From Candidatus Thiodiazotropha sp. 'RUGA' (GTDB lineage Bacteria > Pseudomonadota > Gammaproteobacteria > Chromatiales > Chromatiaceae), in NCBI GenBank assembly GCA_016842065.1, contig JAEPDS010000008.1, positions 115,502-179,501 of the forward strand: 64,000 nt of DNA. The letters are read 5' to 3'. The notes below the pieces were generated by a model. The model was not told the origin of the DNA. It worked only from the letters and a program-made list of their open reading frames with translations, and searched no databases. The first letter of the stretch is position 1; every line of letters starts with the position of its first letter. A program made the position numbers and the translations under genes. Shown here in pieces: positions 26,133 through 35,614 of the stretch.

Positions 26133-28387
26133 GACATTTGATTATTAATGGGTAGTGGGGTGGCACCCTGGGGGTCGCTTCTGGCGCGGCGCACATCGAT
26201 CAGAAACTGGAATCGGTCCGGATCGCTGAGTGACTCGATGCCTGCGTCGCAAGCGGCGAAGAAACCGCTGTTGGAGGTCAAGAGCGTACTCTCGACAGGT
26301 ACCAGGTGCCCGGCGGATACAAAGGCGTAAATACGCTCCAGATGGGCTTTTGAATACATCCACGAAGGTGTACCCATAGCCTCAGTCAGTTCTTCAGCAT
26401 CTGTCTCTCCATCCGGGTAGTCGCCTTGAACAAAGTAATCCGCCTGTTGCGGGCTGCGCCAGTAACCTGGAAAAGCGTGACCTTCGATCAGAAACAGGAC
26501 CGGGTGGATCTCAATATATTCCAGGCAGGCGGCCAGCAACAATGTCAGGTCAATGCAGGTGCCATGAGAGCGTCTTAACACCTCCGATGGACTGCGCACC
26601 CTTTGCGCTTTGGCATAGTAGGATGGGGGTGGATTGATGTATTGCAGACGGTGATCGAGGACAAGTGCTGACCAGATTGTTCTGACCTGGGTGTCCACCG
26701 GACCGTAAGGATCATCCACATAGAGGCCGTAACTCTGGTAGCCATCGAAACCGGCGTTTGGGTCGTCGCTCAATGCACTCAAATAGCGTCGTGCGCCGGC
26801 TACCGCGTCGATCACGGCGACATCCCTGGGTAACACGAAGGATGGCAGCCAGATGCGGTCTTCGTCTGTGTCACTCCACTCCTCGAGCGGCGCCACATCC
26901 ACCTGGTAAGTCTTCTCCTCGATGACATTATCGTGGGCGGTAATTCGTACATAGACGGTGGTTCGCAAAGTCTCCGAGAGCGTTCGCAGGTAGTCCCAGG
27001 AGAGCGGTATACGAATGTACTTGCCGATATCTTCTGGCTTTCCCACCTCGCCGGTACTGTGGGAGCCCCGGTAGGGGTACTCTTCCGCACCGACACGGGC
27101 GACGACTTCCACGTGTACTTTGTCCGGGGAGTTCCGCGAGGTGCGTGTTACGTTGAACTGAGTGAACAGGTGGCCACGATTGTGCAGAATGGCGTAGTTG
27201 AGACGCTGATAAGGTGCAATATCGAGTAACAGATCACCAACCCCGTCTCCCGTACCCGTGGATGGTCGTTCAGTCAGTGGCAAGGTCTGCTCACGCGCAC
27301 TGATTTGATATAACAGGGAGGTGTTGGACCAGAGAACGATACCACTGCCCTGCATACGGTACTCATCGGGTAGTTTCCGGGTCTCTTCGAAGGCTGCCTG
27401 AAAGGCGGGTAGAACGTAAGTGTCCGGGTCGTTGTGCCAGGCACGATAGAGACTGGCAAAAAATATCTCGGCCAGATGGTCATCGATCTCATCCTGGAAT
27501 CCCACCGCAACCCTGGCGCCATGAGCGACAGCCAAGGCACAAAGGCGGGCCGCAGAGTTATAGACATTGACCGATACGAGGGCTGGTTTGAGTGCGCCGG
27601 CATTGACGATTTCAGCCAGTTGTTCAGGCTTCAGGGCTACCGCCACCCCTTGCGGATCGGAGATGATAAAACCGTCCTCATGCCGTCCCACCCCATCGCT
27701 GATTTGTGGCGGCAGATAGTGTAGCGCCTGGTGCAGATCGAAACCGGCCAGATGGACGAGACCGGGAGATTGGGCGGCGATGCGATCTTTCAGCGAACTG
27801 CTGTTGGGATTGGGTAGAACAAAATCCCAATTTTTCAGATCCAGATTGATGCGCATCAGTTCCACTTCAGAACGGAAGCTGTAGAGCGCCTCCAAAGGTT
27901 TTGGGGCGCATTGGGCCATCAGTATGTTGTCGTCCGCGATGGTTGCATAATCACTGTCGGCGTGTTCCAGCGGCAACACCCGGGTGATCAGAAAAGGCAG
28001 TGGTGGTTGCTGTGCCTTGCGGGTTTCACGGGTCAAAGTGGATAGAAAGTACTCCCAGGGAAAAATTCTCAGTGCCCAATCCTTGGCCTCGCTTTCAAAT
28101 GGCGGCAGTGTCACTTCGACGATGCCGCCTTTTGCCAGGCGGCTGATGATCTCCTGGTGCTTTTTCGGATTCTTCAGCTCGATAAAGATCTCAGCCGCTT
28201 GTTCGACAGCCTGGCGACGGCGTTCAATGATGGCATCACTGGTCAGCCAGCGGCGGCGATTGCGCAGGGAGCGGCTCCAGCGAATGGCTGCGGCCTGAAA
28301 TTTGGCCCAATCGCAGGTCAGAGTGACTTCATTGCCATACAGCGGGTGCAGAGTGACGCTGCGCTGCTGATCAATCTTGGAACTCAT
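26129..28387 (-). CDS. Degenerate CHAT domain fused to a transglutaminase-like domain
   Basis: A 752-residue multidomain protein. Residues about 100-370 follow the CHAT (caspase-like) pattern (RIFPWEYF, LPFLITRVLPL, GLVHLAGFD, KPALVSVNVYNSAARL, FFASLYRAW). The expected catalytic His of the GHG position reads F-D and the Cys of NACxS reads Tyr, so this half should be inactive. A strand-rich middle follows. Residues about 515-720 look like a transglutaminase-type cysteine peptidase: GTCIDLTLLLAACLE (Cys611), LIEGHAFPGYW (His637) and LVPVEST (Glu699), a full candidate triad. First gene of an operon with the hydrolase. No signal peptide, so cytoplasmic. Function unknown. Confidence 0.75.
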   Translation of the reverse strand: MSSKIDQQRSVTLHPLYGNEVTLTCDWAKFQAAAIRWSRSLRNRRRWLTSDAIIERRRQAVEQAAEIFIELKNPKKHQEIISRLAKGGIVEVTLPPFESEAKDWALRIFPWEYFLSTLTRETRKAQQPPLPFLITRVLPLEHADSDYATIADDNILMAQCAPKPLEALYSFRSEVELMRINLDLKNWDFVLPNPNSSSLKDRIAAQSPGLVHLAGFDLHQALHYLPPQISDGVGRHEDGFIISDPQGVAVALKPEQLAEIVNAGALKPALVSVNVYNSAARLCALAVAHGARVAVGFQDEIDDHLAEIFFASLYRAWHNDPDTYVLPAFQAAFEETRKLPDEYRMQGSGIVLWSNTSLLYQISAREQTLPLTERPSTGTGDGVGDLLLDIAPYQRLNYAILHNRGHLFTQFNVTRTSRNSPDKVHVEVVARVGAEEYPYRGSHSTGEVGKPEDIGKYIRIPLSWDYLRTLSETLRTTVYVRITAHDNVIEEKTYQVDVAPLEEWSDTDEDRIWLPSFVLPRDVAVIDAVAGARRYLSALSDDPNAGFDGYQSYGLYVDDPYGPVDTQVRTIWSALVLDHRLQYINPPPSYYAKAQRVRSPSEVLRRSHGTCIDLTLLLAACLEYIEIHPVLFLIEGHAFPGYWRSPQQADYFVQGDYPDGETDAEELTEAMGTPSWMYSKAHLERIYAFVSAGHLVPVESTLLTSNSGFFAACDAGIESLSDPDRFQFLIDVRRARSDPQGATPLPINNQMS

Positions 28388-28969
28388 AAGCTGTTGATCC
28401 TCTTTGTATTTATTATTCCAACAAAGCGGCTTATTTGGTTTCCGGTAGATCCCTAATCAATATAGGAAGCATAGACCCACTTTCAAATTATGTCCTATGG
28501 ATAAATAGAGTGTTTCTACCGATTGGTAGAATGGGTAGTCAATGATTCCACAGTCTGAAAACTCACGTGGATTGGCTGTTTATTGGTTATGAAAACTGAT
28601 TTCGGCTACCCATAATGACATTGCTAGGCGTGTTCTTTTGTTTTTTAAGCCATAACAAATTCTTGCTCATTAACTGCAGAGTAATTGTGGTCAGTAGCAA
28701 TCGTGTCTGTGTGAAGAGAGAGTCGCTGAACTGCTGCCAGTTACTCCATTAAGGATCAGTTTTTACTGTATGTCAAAAGGTCAATGAGACGTTCTGTCTT
28801 GTTAGCAATCCCTTGCCTGATATCTGAATGTCGATTGTTTGAGATACGACACACCGGTTAACAAATTCACTCAGAAACCGTATTGAATCCAACCTGAAAA
28901 ACCCTGCGTATAGGTAACTGAACGCAGCAAATTCTGCGAATCCAAATTTAAATACAGAGGAATAACACC
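28388..28969. other. Intergenic region upstream of the CHAT/transglutaminase operon
   Basis: 582 bases without a supported gene, AT-rich. It must hold the promoter of the minus-strand operon and that of the small secreted-protein gene. The only structure I see is a short hairpin CTACC-GATT-GGTAG at 28516-28529. No RNA gene recognised. Confidence 0.5.
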
Positions 28970-29245
28970 ATGAATAAAATCGTACTCACAGCAGCAGCCA
29001 TGATCCTTTCAAGCAACCTCTACGCCGGTGCATTTGATGTAACGGGCCAAAACCATGACCTTTATGATGGAACTGCAGAATCGACTCAACTCGCAACCGC
29101 GGTACAACCGGGAATTGGCGATTCTTACGCTAACTCCATCCTCCACGCAGGCGGCTATGCCGATACCCGTCATGTTGCACAAAATGGAGTGGATGAAGGC
29201 TACGGCAGCATCCTGATCGATGTCGGTGCGCCAATTAATTGGTAA
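28970..29245 (+). CDS. Small secreted protein, 91 residues
   Basis: A good ATG behind AGAGGAAT at 28958-28965. A signal peptide (MNKIVLTAAAMILSSNLYA) leaves a mature protein of about 72 residues rich in Gly, Asp and Ala, with aromatic-Gly motifs (ILHAGGYADTRHV, GYGSILIDVGAPINW). No cysteines. Not recognised; an envelope or secreted peptide. It is bracketed by a long AT-rich leader and by the inverted 38-base repeats. Confidence 0.7.
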   Translation: MNKIVLTAAAMILSSNLYAGAFDVTGQNHDLYDGTAESTQLATAVQPGIGDSYANSILHAGGYADTRHVAQNGVDEGYGSILIDVGAPINW

Positions 29246-29274
29246 ACCATTCGAAGAACCAGGGCCTCTAAAAG

Positions 29275-29446
29275 CTCCTCTCTCTTGATGGGAGAGGGGT
29301 TGGGGAGAGGGTGTATGCGAAGCGTTTAGCTTGGCAAAGAAAAGATACTTACTAATCCTTCATTTCTATCGAATTGATTTTTCATAATCATTGGGGTGTT
29401 TATTTTTCCCCTATCCCCCGGCCTCTCTCCCGCAAGGGCAGAGGAG
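29275..29446. repeat. Inverted pair of 38-base GA-rich repeats
   Basis: The left arm is 29275-29313 (CTCCTCTCTCTTGATGGGAG...). The right arm at 29408-29446 is its imperfect reverse complement (CTCCTCTGCCCTTGCGGGAG...), with about 95 bases between. The arms belong to a widespread type of intergenic GGGAGAGGG element. The rest of the 403-base gap (29246-29648) holds nothing else I can support. Confidence 0.65.
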
Positions 29447-29648
29447 GTTAATATCCCAGCCCATTTGACATTCTGGCACTCGTTTCAGCCTTTTCTAACT
29501 GCGGATCTGTGTTTTTTTTAATTCTTAATCGATGATAAAGCCAACCAGTGATTGCTCAACTGGCACCAGAATGTCGAGAGTTTATGGGATAGCAGCGATT
29601 GCCAATTATAATAGTTAGATCAAATGACAAAGGATTGAGAATCAACTC

Positions 29649-31022
29649 ATGGAACATGAAACTACGACAATAACCAGTGTCACAAAGCTGAGCTGGTTTG
29701 AAAAACTCTGGCAGACCTTCTGTCGATGGGTGGTAAAGATCTTTTATCGCCGATTCGAGGTCTCGGGTTTGGAAAATCTGCCAGAGGAGCAAGGTATTGT
29801 GCTCTGCGCCAACCATGTCAATGCGCTGGCCGACCCTGTGGTGATACAGGCAGCAACACAGAAGGCCATTCGACCTTTGACACGCAGCGGTTTGTTCGAT
29901 AATCCCTTGCTAAGACCGGTACTGCAACGCATTGGCGCCGTACCAATCTATCGCCGAGACGATCCGGGGGTCGATGTCAGTAGAAATAGGGATACCTTTG
30001 AAAAATGTTATGGACTGCTTGCAAAAGGGGAGACCCTGATTATCTTTCCCGAGGGACAAAGTCACGATGACTCTAAGTTATCCGAGTTAAAGACAGGAGC
30101 GGCACGTTTGGCTTTAGGAACAATTGAAATGACTGGTACAGAACCAGCAGTCATTCCCGTAGGCCTGACATTTCCGCAAAAGGGTCAATTCAGAAGTGCC
30201 GTATTAGTGCAGTTCGGCAAGCCAATCGAGCTGACATTTGCTGCAAGCCTTACCGATGAACAGAAGACTAATGAACTCACCGAAAGAATCAGACAGGGTC
30301 TGACATCACTGACGCTGAATGCAGAGAGCTGGGAAGAGATTCATCTCGTCAACCGGGTAGAGCGATTTTTCGCCTTACGCCACGGTAGATATCATCGGCG
30401 AAATCTACAGCAACGGTTTCGTGCCCAACAACGTATCATCGAAGCACAAAAGTTGCTTAGAAACTATGAGCCTGATCAGGTGAGGGCACTGATCATCCAA
30501 CTCAAACATTTCGAACGGATCTGCCACTATTGTGGTGTCAAAGATTATCAACTTTCAATAGATTACAAGCCTACTTTGATCGTGCTCTATGTTCTACGAA
30601 TGATCGGGATGCTGATGGTTGTGTTCCCTATTGCGCTTTGGGGTATTGTTAATAGCTACATCCCCTATCAAATGACGAAACATTCAGCACGCCTTTTCGC
30701 CAGGGGAACCAATCAATACGATACCGCCCAAATGGTATTGGGACTGGTCTCTTTTTCATCCGTGTGGAGCCTGCAGGTCTATCTGATATTTCAATATTTC
30801 GGTTGGCCTTGGGCGTTGACCTATATCGCGTCACTGATTATCAGTAGTGCTGTACTGTTGACGGTGCGCGGAGAAAAGCAGAGGATTTTCGAAAATATCC
30901 GGGTATTTTTTCTGTTCCTGAGAAAACGTGATCTAAAGAGCTATCTGAGGAAAAAACGGCAGGCACTGGAAAAGGAGTTGGCCAGAATGGTCAGGATAGC
31001 CAATCGACTTTCAAACCATTGA
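29649..31022 (+). CDS. Membrane-bound 1-acylglycerol-phosphate-type acyltransferase
   Basis: A 457-residue PlsC-domain protein. Motif I reads CANHVNALADP (the H-x5-D variant typical of the larger glycerolipid acyltransferases), motif II PVLQRIGAVPIYRR and motif III IIFPEGQSHDDS. The C-terminal half adds two or three membrane helices (IALWGIVNSYIPY, FSSVWSLQVYLIFQYF, LTYIASLIISSAVLL) and a basic tail (RKRDLKSYLRKKRQALE). It probably acylates lysophosphatidate or glycerol phosphate in the inner membrane. It lies 19 bases ahead of a lipase-like gene, a likely operon. Confidence 0.88.
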   Translation: MEHETTTITSVTKLSWFEKLWQTFCRWVVKIFYRRFEVSGLENLPEEQGIVLCANHVNALADPVVIQAATQKAIRPLTRSGLFDNPLLRPVLQRIGAVPIYRRDDPGVDVSRNRDTFEKCYGLLAKGETLIIFPEGQSHDDSKLSELKTGAARLALGTIEMTGTEPAVIPVGLTFPQKGQFRSAVLVQFGKPIELTFAASLTDEQKTNELTERIRQGLTSLTLNAESWEEIHLVNRVERFFALRHGRYHRRNLQQRFRAQQRIIEAQKLLRNYEPDQVRALIIQLKHFERICHYCGVKDYQLSIDYKPTLIVLYVLRMIGMLMVVFPIALWGIVNSYIPYQMTKHSARLFARGTNQYDTAQMVLGLVSFSSVWSLQVYLIFQYFGWPWALTYIASLIISSAVLLTVRGEKQRIFENIRVFFLFLRKRDLKSYLRKKRQALEKELARMVRIANRLSNH

Positions 31023-31041
31023 ATGAAATCATGTTGATCAA

Positions 31042-31764
31042 ATGAAAATAAAGCTACATTTTATCGCGGCTCTACTGTTACTAACACCTACACTCACACC
31101 GGCAGACACAGGCGTCGGCGATTGTGCCATTCTTCTGCATGGCATGGGCCGTACCTCCCACTCGATGGGCTTGATCGAGGATGTTTTAGTCAATCAGGGA
31201 TATACGGTATGGAATGAAGGTTACCCGAGTCTGACTCAGAGCCTGGAGGTATTCACCACACCGATGATGGAGTCGGCCATTCGATACTGTCGTGACAACC
31301 AGGCTGCAACCATCCACTTCGTCACACACTCCCTCGGTGGAATTATCGTACGCTACTACCTGCAGAATCATCAGATTGATGACCTGGGCCGTATCGTGAT
31401 GTTGGCGCCACCCAACAAAGGCAGCGAAGTGGCAGATGAGATGAAAGATGGATTTCTCTATCAAACCATCATGGGGCCCAATGCCCAGGTTCTGGGGACG
31501 GATCAGAATAGTCTGCCTAACCGTCTCAATCCAATAGAGGGCGAAATTGGGATCATTGCAGGTGAGGCGGATGGCGAGCCCTGGTTTCTACCGGAAATAC
31601 CCGGGGCCGATGACGGTAAAGTCGCTGTTGAACGTACCAAGCTGCCAGAAATGAAGGACTTTCTCAGGGTGAAATCCGGCCATACATTTATCATGCGGAA
31701 CGATGCAGTGATTGATCAGATCGTGTTTTTTTTAAAAAATGGTTATTTTGATCATAAGATTTGA
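31042..31764 (+). CDS. Secreted alpha/beta hydrolase (lipase-like)
   Basis: A 240-residue exported protein with signal peptide MKIKLHFIAALLLLTPTLTPA. The core has AILLHGMGRTSHSM, the nucleophile elbow FVTHSLGGIIVRYYL and a C-terminal histidine (VKSGHTFIMRN). This is the PGAP1/lipase-like grouping. It probably hydrolyses lipid or ester substrates outside the cytoplasm. It follows the acyltransferase by 19 bases, so the pair may remodel lipids. Confidence 0.85.
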   Translation: MKIKLHFIAALLLLTPTLTPADTGVGDCAILLHGMGRTSHSMGLIEDVLVNQGYTVWNEGYPSLTQSLEVFTTPMMESAIRYCRDNQAATIHFVTHSLGGIIVRYYLQNHQIDDLGRIVMLAPPNKGSEVADEMKDGFLYQTIMGPNAQVLGTDQNSLPNRLNPIEGEIGIIAGEADGEPWFLPEIPGADDGKVAVERTKLPEMKDFLRVKSGHTFIMRNDAVIDQIVFFLKNGYFDHKI

Positions 31765-32010
31765 GTCTATTGGGCCACGCGGTAAATAAAGTAATAATCA
31801 GACAGGCATGTAGAATAATCAGGCGCCATTGAGACAGACCCGAGTTAACCAAGACGCCTGAGAGGATTGCTCGATTTTTCATCGGTTTGGGAGAATCCAT
31901 TAGCCCTTCTATCAAATGACTGGGGCTATTTTCTGCTCAGCTGCGTTATCATTCGCTGATTCTGCCTCGCTGGACATCAAAATGGCCCAGCAGGGGGTGA
32001 TTGGATTGGT

Positions 32011-32520
32011 ATGGAAAGGCCCTGGCTAAAAATGAGTAGTGAACTGCAAAATAATCCCCCGCGCATGAGTAATCCCGTACATCTGCTGGCCTTCGGCTTT
32101 GGTACTGGGCTGTCGCCAAAGGCGCCGGGCACATTTGGTACCCTGGTCGGCATACCGATCTACCTGGTCATGCAACCTCTGCCACTGGTCTACTATCTAA
32201 CCATTACCGCGTTGGCGTTTCTGATTGGCATCTGGCTCTGCGAACAGACATCCCGGGATCTGGGTGTGCATGACCATGGCGGGATTGTCTGGGATGAGAT
32301 CGTCGGTTACCTGGTAACCATGATGTTTGCTCCCAGCGGTTGGTTTTGGCTGATGATCGGTTTCATTCTGTTCCGCTTTTTCGATATTGTGAAACCCTGG
32401 CCGATCCGTTGGGTCGATCAACGGGTGGAAGGCGGATTCGGCATTATGGTGGACGATCTGATCGCCGGAGTTTTTGCTGCCTTCTGCCTGGTGCTACTGA
32501 ATCAATGGGAGTGGTTCTGA
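32011..32520 (+). CDS. pgpA: Phosphatidylglycerophosphatase A
   Basis: A 169-residue PgpA with family landmarks GLSPKAPGTFGTLVGIPIY, HDHGGIVWDEIVGYLV and RFFDIVKPWPIRWVD, and four membrane segments. It removes phosphate from phosphatidylglycerol phosphate. Start is ATG 32011 or ATG 32032; neither has a strong ribosome site. It abuts the protease-like gene (TGA then ATG at 32521). Normally follows thiL. Confidence 0.93.
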   Translation: MERPWLKMSSELQNNPPRMSNPVHLLAFGFGTGLSPKAPGTFGTLVGIPIYLVMQPLPLVYYLTITALAFLIGIWLCEQTSRDLGVHDHGGIVWDEIVGYLVTMMFAPSGWFWLMIGFILFRFFDIVKPWPIRWVDQRVEGGFGIMVDDLIAGVFAAFCLVLLNQWEWF

Positions 32521-33171
32521 ATGACAAACCGAACTCTGCTGATCTGCCTGTTCTGGCTCTCGGTTGCTGCCTCACCGGCTGTCGGGGTGGAGCGGATTGT
32601 GGTGGAAGCGTTGTTTGCCGATAAGGCGATGGTTAACATCGACGGCACCAGAAGGCTGCTGAAACTCAACAAACCGTCGCCGGAAGGGGTGTTGCTGATC
32701 TCCGCTACCAGTAAGCAGGCTGTGATCGAAGTGGATGGCAAGCGTGAGACCTATCAGTTGGGTGGACATATCTCCAGTCAATTCAGCAAGCCCGAGCAGG
32801 TAACCGCCAAAGTCTGGCGTGATCTGGCCGGCGCCTACTCCACCGTGGGTACGATCAACGGCTTAACCGTGAATTTTCTGGTCGATACCGGCGCTACTGC
32901 GGTGGCGATGAATACCAGTCAGGCGAAGCGTCTGGGTGTCCAGTACCGCTACAAAGGCAAACCGATCATGGTGAACACCGCCAACGGTGTCACCAAGGGC
33001 TATGAGGTGACCCTGGATCGGGTTCAAGTGGGGGAGATCACACTGCGACGGGTCAGAGGCTTCGTCATCGAAGGCTCAGGGCCTGGCCGGGTGTTGCTCG
33101 GTATGAGTTTTCTCAACCGGGTCAAAATGGATGACCAGGGTGATGTGCTGGTGCTTGAGAAGCGTTTCTAA
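32521..33171 (+). CDS. Retropepsin-like periplasmic aspartic protease (TIGR02281-type)
   Basis: A 216-residue protein with an N-terminal signal (LLICLFWLSVAASPAVG). The C-terminal 120 residues are a single retroviral-type aspartic protease domain: VNFLVDTGATAVAMNTSQAK with the DTGA active site near residue 118, and GRVLLGMSFLNRV. Bacterial members would need to dimerise. Starts 0 bases after pgpA, so the two share a transcript. Substrate unknown. Confidence 0.88.
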   Translation: MTNRTLLICLFWLSVAASPAVGVERIVVEALFADKAMVNIDGTRRLLKLNKPSPEGVLLISATSKQAVIEVDGKRETYQLGGHISSQFSKPEQVTAKVWRDLAGAYSTVGTINGLTVNFLVDTGATAVAMNTSQAKRLGVQYRYKGKPIMVNTANGVTKGYEVTLDRVQVGEITLRRVRGFVIEGSGPGRVLLGMSFLNRVKMDDQGDVLVLEKRF

Positions 33172-33184
33172 GCCCTTTCAGCGA

Positions 33185-34003
33185 TCAGCCAGTCTCGGTG
33201 GTCTTATCCCGTTCGATCAGGGCATAGGCCGAGTGGTTGTGAATCGACTCGAAGTTCTCCGACTCAATCACATAGGCGCTTATCCGGTCTTCCCGGTTGA
33301 ACTGAACCGCGATGTCCCGAACCATGTCTTCGACAAACTTTGGATTGTCATAGGCGGTTTCAGTGACAAACTTCTCGTCCGGGCGTTTCAGCAGGCCGAA
33401 CAGCTCACAGGAAGCCTGTTTCTCAACCATGTCGATAATCTCTTCAATCCAGATGAAACCCTTGGTTCTGGCCTGTACGGTGACATGAGAACGCTGGTTG
33501 TGCGCGCCACGGTCTGAGATCTTTTTCGAGCAGGGGCAGAGGCTGGTCACCGGCACCACAACCTTGATCTCGATGATCGGTTTGCCGCCATGGATCTCAC
33601 CGATCAGGGTGACATCGTAATCGAGCAGACTCTTAACTCCGGAGATCGGGGCGGTCTTATTGATGAAGAAGGGGAAATTCATCTCGATATGGCCGGATTC
33701 CGCCTCCAGGCGTTCGGTCATCTCCGCCAGCATGTCCTTGAAGGACTCGACGGTGATTTCGGTTTCATGGCTGTTGAGAATCTCCACGAAACGGGACATG
33801 TGAGTGCCCTTGAAGTTGTGCGGCAGGTTGACGTACATATTGAAGTTGGCAATGGTGTGTTGCTCGCCTTCACTGCGATCCCGGATTCGCATCGGGTGGC
33901 TTATGTCTTTGATGCCTACCTTGTTAATGGCAATCTGCCGTGTATCGGCGCTGTTCTGGACATCGGCAATCTGTGAACCATTAACTGGTGTTTTATCGAG
34001 CAT
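33185..34003 (-). CDS. folE2: GTP cyclohydrolase I, FolE2 type
   Basis: A 272-residue FolE2. Landmarks: [59 protein letters not shown] and the late [12 protein letters not shown]. The CPCSK cysteine and the glutamate and histidine nearby form the metal site. It makes dihydroneopterin triphosphate for folate; unlike FolE1 it can use metals other than zinc. Single gene, convergent with the protease gene. Confidence 0.94.
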   Translation of the reverse strand: MLDKTPVNGSQIADVQNSADTRQIAINKVGIKDISHPMRIRDRSEGEQHTIANFNMYVNLPHNFKGTHMSRFVEILNSHETEITVESFKDMLAEMTERLEAESGHIEMNFPFFINKTAPISGVKSLLDYDVTLIGEIHGGKPIIEIKVVVPVTSLCPCSKKISDRGAHNQRSHVTVQARTKGFIWIEEIIDMVEKQASCELFGLLKRPDEKFVTETAYDNPKFVEDMVRDIAVQFNREDRISAYVIESENFESIHNHSAYALIERDKTTETG

Positions 34004-34241
34004 TTCGGTGTTTCCTGTCCAGCCATATATTGGATGTGGACCGCTAGTCTAATCGTATTGTTCCAAGGTTATCCCCGCTGCCGGGTAGGGACAACGGGGA
34101 GAACATCAGGTATTTATTACCTTGATATCAAACGGTTATCGGGGGTGGTGAAACCACTTCGCAGCCCGAAACCGTTTTGTCGAACAGCAAATTATCTCCA
34201 GAATCGAGGGTTCGAGTCAATTCTTGGGGGGTGGGGTTCGG

Positions 34242-35144
34242 TCAGTAGGTTCGGTCGATAATGTAGTTCGCGATCCAGCGCAGGGGATCCGCTTCATCGG
34301 AAAAAATCTCAAGATTCTGCAGGGCTTCCTCGATCAATCCCGAAGCCTTCTGTTTCGCCTCTTTCAGGCCCATGATCGAGGGATAGGTGGGTTTTTCCTG
34401 GGCCAGATCCTTGCCTTTGGTCTTGCCAAGGGTTTTCGGGTCTCCCTCTACATCCAGGATATCGTCCTGGATCTGAAACGCCAGACCGATGCATTTGGCA
34501 TAGCGGTCCAGGTGGGATACCTGGATCTTGCTGGCCGTGGGGCTGAGTTGAGCACCCATGCGAACCGCCGCCCGAATCAGTGCGCCGGTTTTGTGGATGT
34601 GCAGATTCTCCAACTCCGCAAGATTGAGCTCCTGGCCTACGGCCTGCAGATCGATGGCCTGTCCGCCAGCCATGCCGCGGGATCCGCTGGCTCTGGCCAG
34701 GGTTTCCACCATCGCCAGGCGGGTCTGCGCATCGGCGAGTATCTTCGGGTCGCAGCAGAGAACCTGAAAGGCGAGGGTCTGCAAGGCATCCCCAACCAGA
34801 ATGGCGGTCGCCTCATCGAAGGCCTTGTGGCAGGTGGGGCGGTTGCGCCTTAAATCGTCATCATCCATCGCCGGCAGGTCATCGTGGACCAGGGAGTAGA
34901 CATGCACCAACTCGATTGCACAGGCCGGTCCGTCGAGCGACTCCAGTGGCAGGCCCAGGGCCTGACCAGAGGCGTAGACCAGCAGGGGACGCACCCGCTT
35001 GCCGCCATTCAGGCAGCTATAGCGCATCGCCTGATGCAGGTGGGCGGGCAGGGTGGTTTCAGTGGGCAGGCGTTGATCAAGTGCTGCCTCAACCCGCTGT
35101 TTGCACTGCTCGATGTAGGCTTCCAGGGGGCTATTCGCTGTCAT
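34242..35144 (-). CDS. ispA: Farnesyl diphosphate synthase
   Basis: A 300-residue polyprenyl synthase. First aspartate-rich motif [14 protein letters not shown] near 82, second [13 protein letters not shown], and [15 protein letters not shown] start at [13 protein letters not shown] (35144), overlapping xseB by 14 bases, the normal arrangement; an earlier in-frame start at 35183 lies within xseB. It makes C15 farnesyl diphosphate for quinones and undecaprenyl lipids. dxs, often next, is not present. Confidence 0.94.
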   Translation of the reverse strand: MTANSPLEAYIEQCKQRVEAALDQRLPTETTLPAHLHQAMRYSCLNGGKRVRPLLVYASGQALGLPLESLDGPACAIELVHVYSLVHDDLPAMDDDDLRRNRPTCHKAFDEATAILVGDALQTLAFQVLCCDPKILADAQTRLAMVETLARASGSRGMAGGQAIDLQAVGQELNLAELENLHIHKTGALIRAAVRMGAQLSPTASKIQVSHLDRYAKCIGLAFQIQDDILDVEGDPKTLGKTKGKDLAQEKPTYPSIMGLKEAKQKASGLIEEALQNLEIFSDEADPLRWIANYIIDRTY

Positions 35145-35370
35145 TTGAGAAAGATTCCAGTTCGGATGTCTGTTGCTCTCCACTGAGAATCTGAACTTTC
35201 TGCTCAGCTTCCTTAAGGGCCTCCTGACAGAGTCGGGTCAACAAGACACCCCGTTCGAATGATTTCAGGGACTCCTCGAGGGATTGATCGCCCTGTTCCA
35301 GGGTTTCAACCAGGCTCTCCAGCTCTTTCAGGGCTTCTTCAAAGGTCGGTGTTTTCGGTTTTCTGGGCAC
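35131..35370 (-). CDS. xseB: Exodeoxyribonuclease VII small subunit
   Basis: A 79-residue Xse[37 protein letters not shown] is the whole family signature (core here: [11 protein letters not shown]). It is helical and binds XseA to degrade single-stranded DNA. Upstream of ispA with overlapping ends, the standard xseB-ispA order. Confidence 0.95.
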   Translation of the reverse strand: MPRKPKTPTFEEALKELESLVETLEQGDQSLEESLKSFERGVLLTRLCQEALKEAEQKVQILSGEQQTSELESFSNDSE

Positions 35371-35414
35371 GGTAGCTTGGGTCGGCTGATGCGGCGCCGA
35401 TCGATTATTTTAGG

Positions 35415-35429
35415 TTTACAGCCTGTAAA
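35415..35429. promoter_or_regulatory. 15-base palindrome between xseB and parE
   Basis: TTTACAG-C-CTGTAAA is a perfect palindrome in the 244-base gap between divergent xseB and parE. Likely operator. It is not a LexA box (which runs CTGT-N8-ACAG). Confidence 0.4.
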
Positions 35430-35614
35430 ACTAACCTACCCCAGATAGGGGGGTCAATGATAATCTGGAACTCATTCAGGCGGATAGCACGAGAGAGTCC
35501 GATCTGGCCGGGAGAATTTTCGTTCTCAAGGGTGTCGACGGACTCGCCAGCCAATGCCCAGATGTGTAAACTCCCCGCGGTGTCAACAGTTTGTAATAGG
35601 ATTGATAACCCAAT

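Noticed and set aside
31691..31915. 74-codon minus-strand frame with a hydrophobic stretch
   Set aside because: It overlaps the end of the lipase-like gene and lacks a credible start; possibly chance or a remnant, too weak to call.
34195..34240. tRNA T-arm lookalike GGGTTCGAGTC
   Set aside because: The bases on either side do not pair as a T-stem and no acceptor or anticodon arm can be built upstream.
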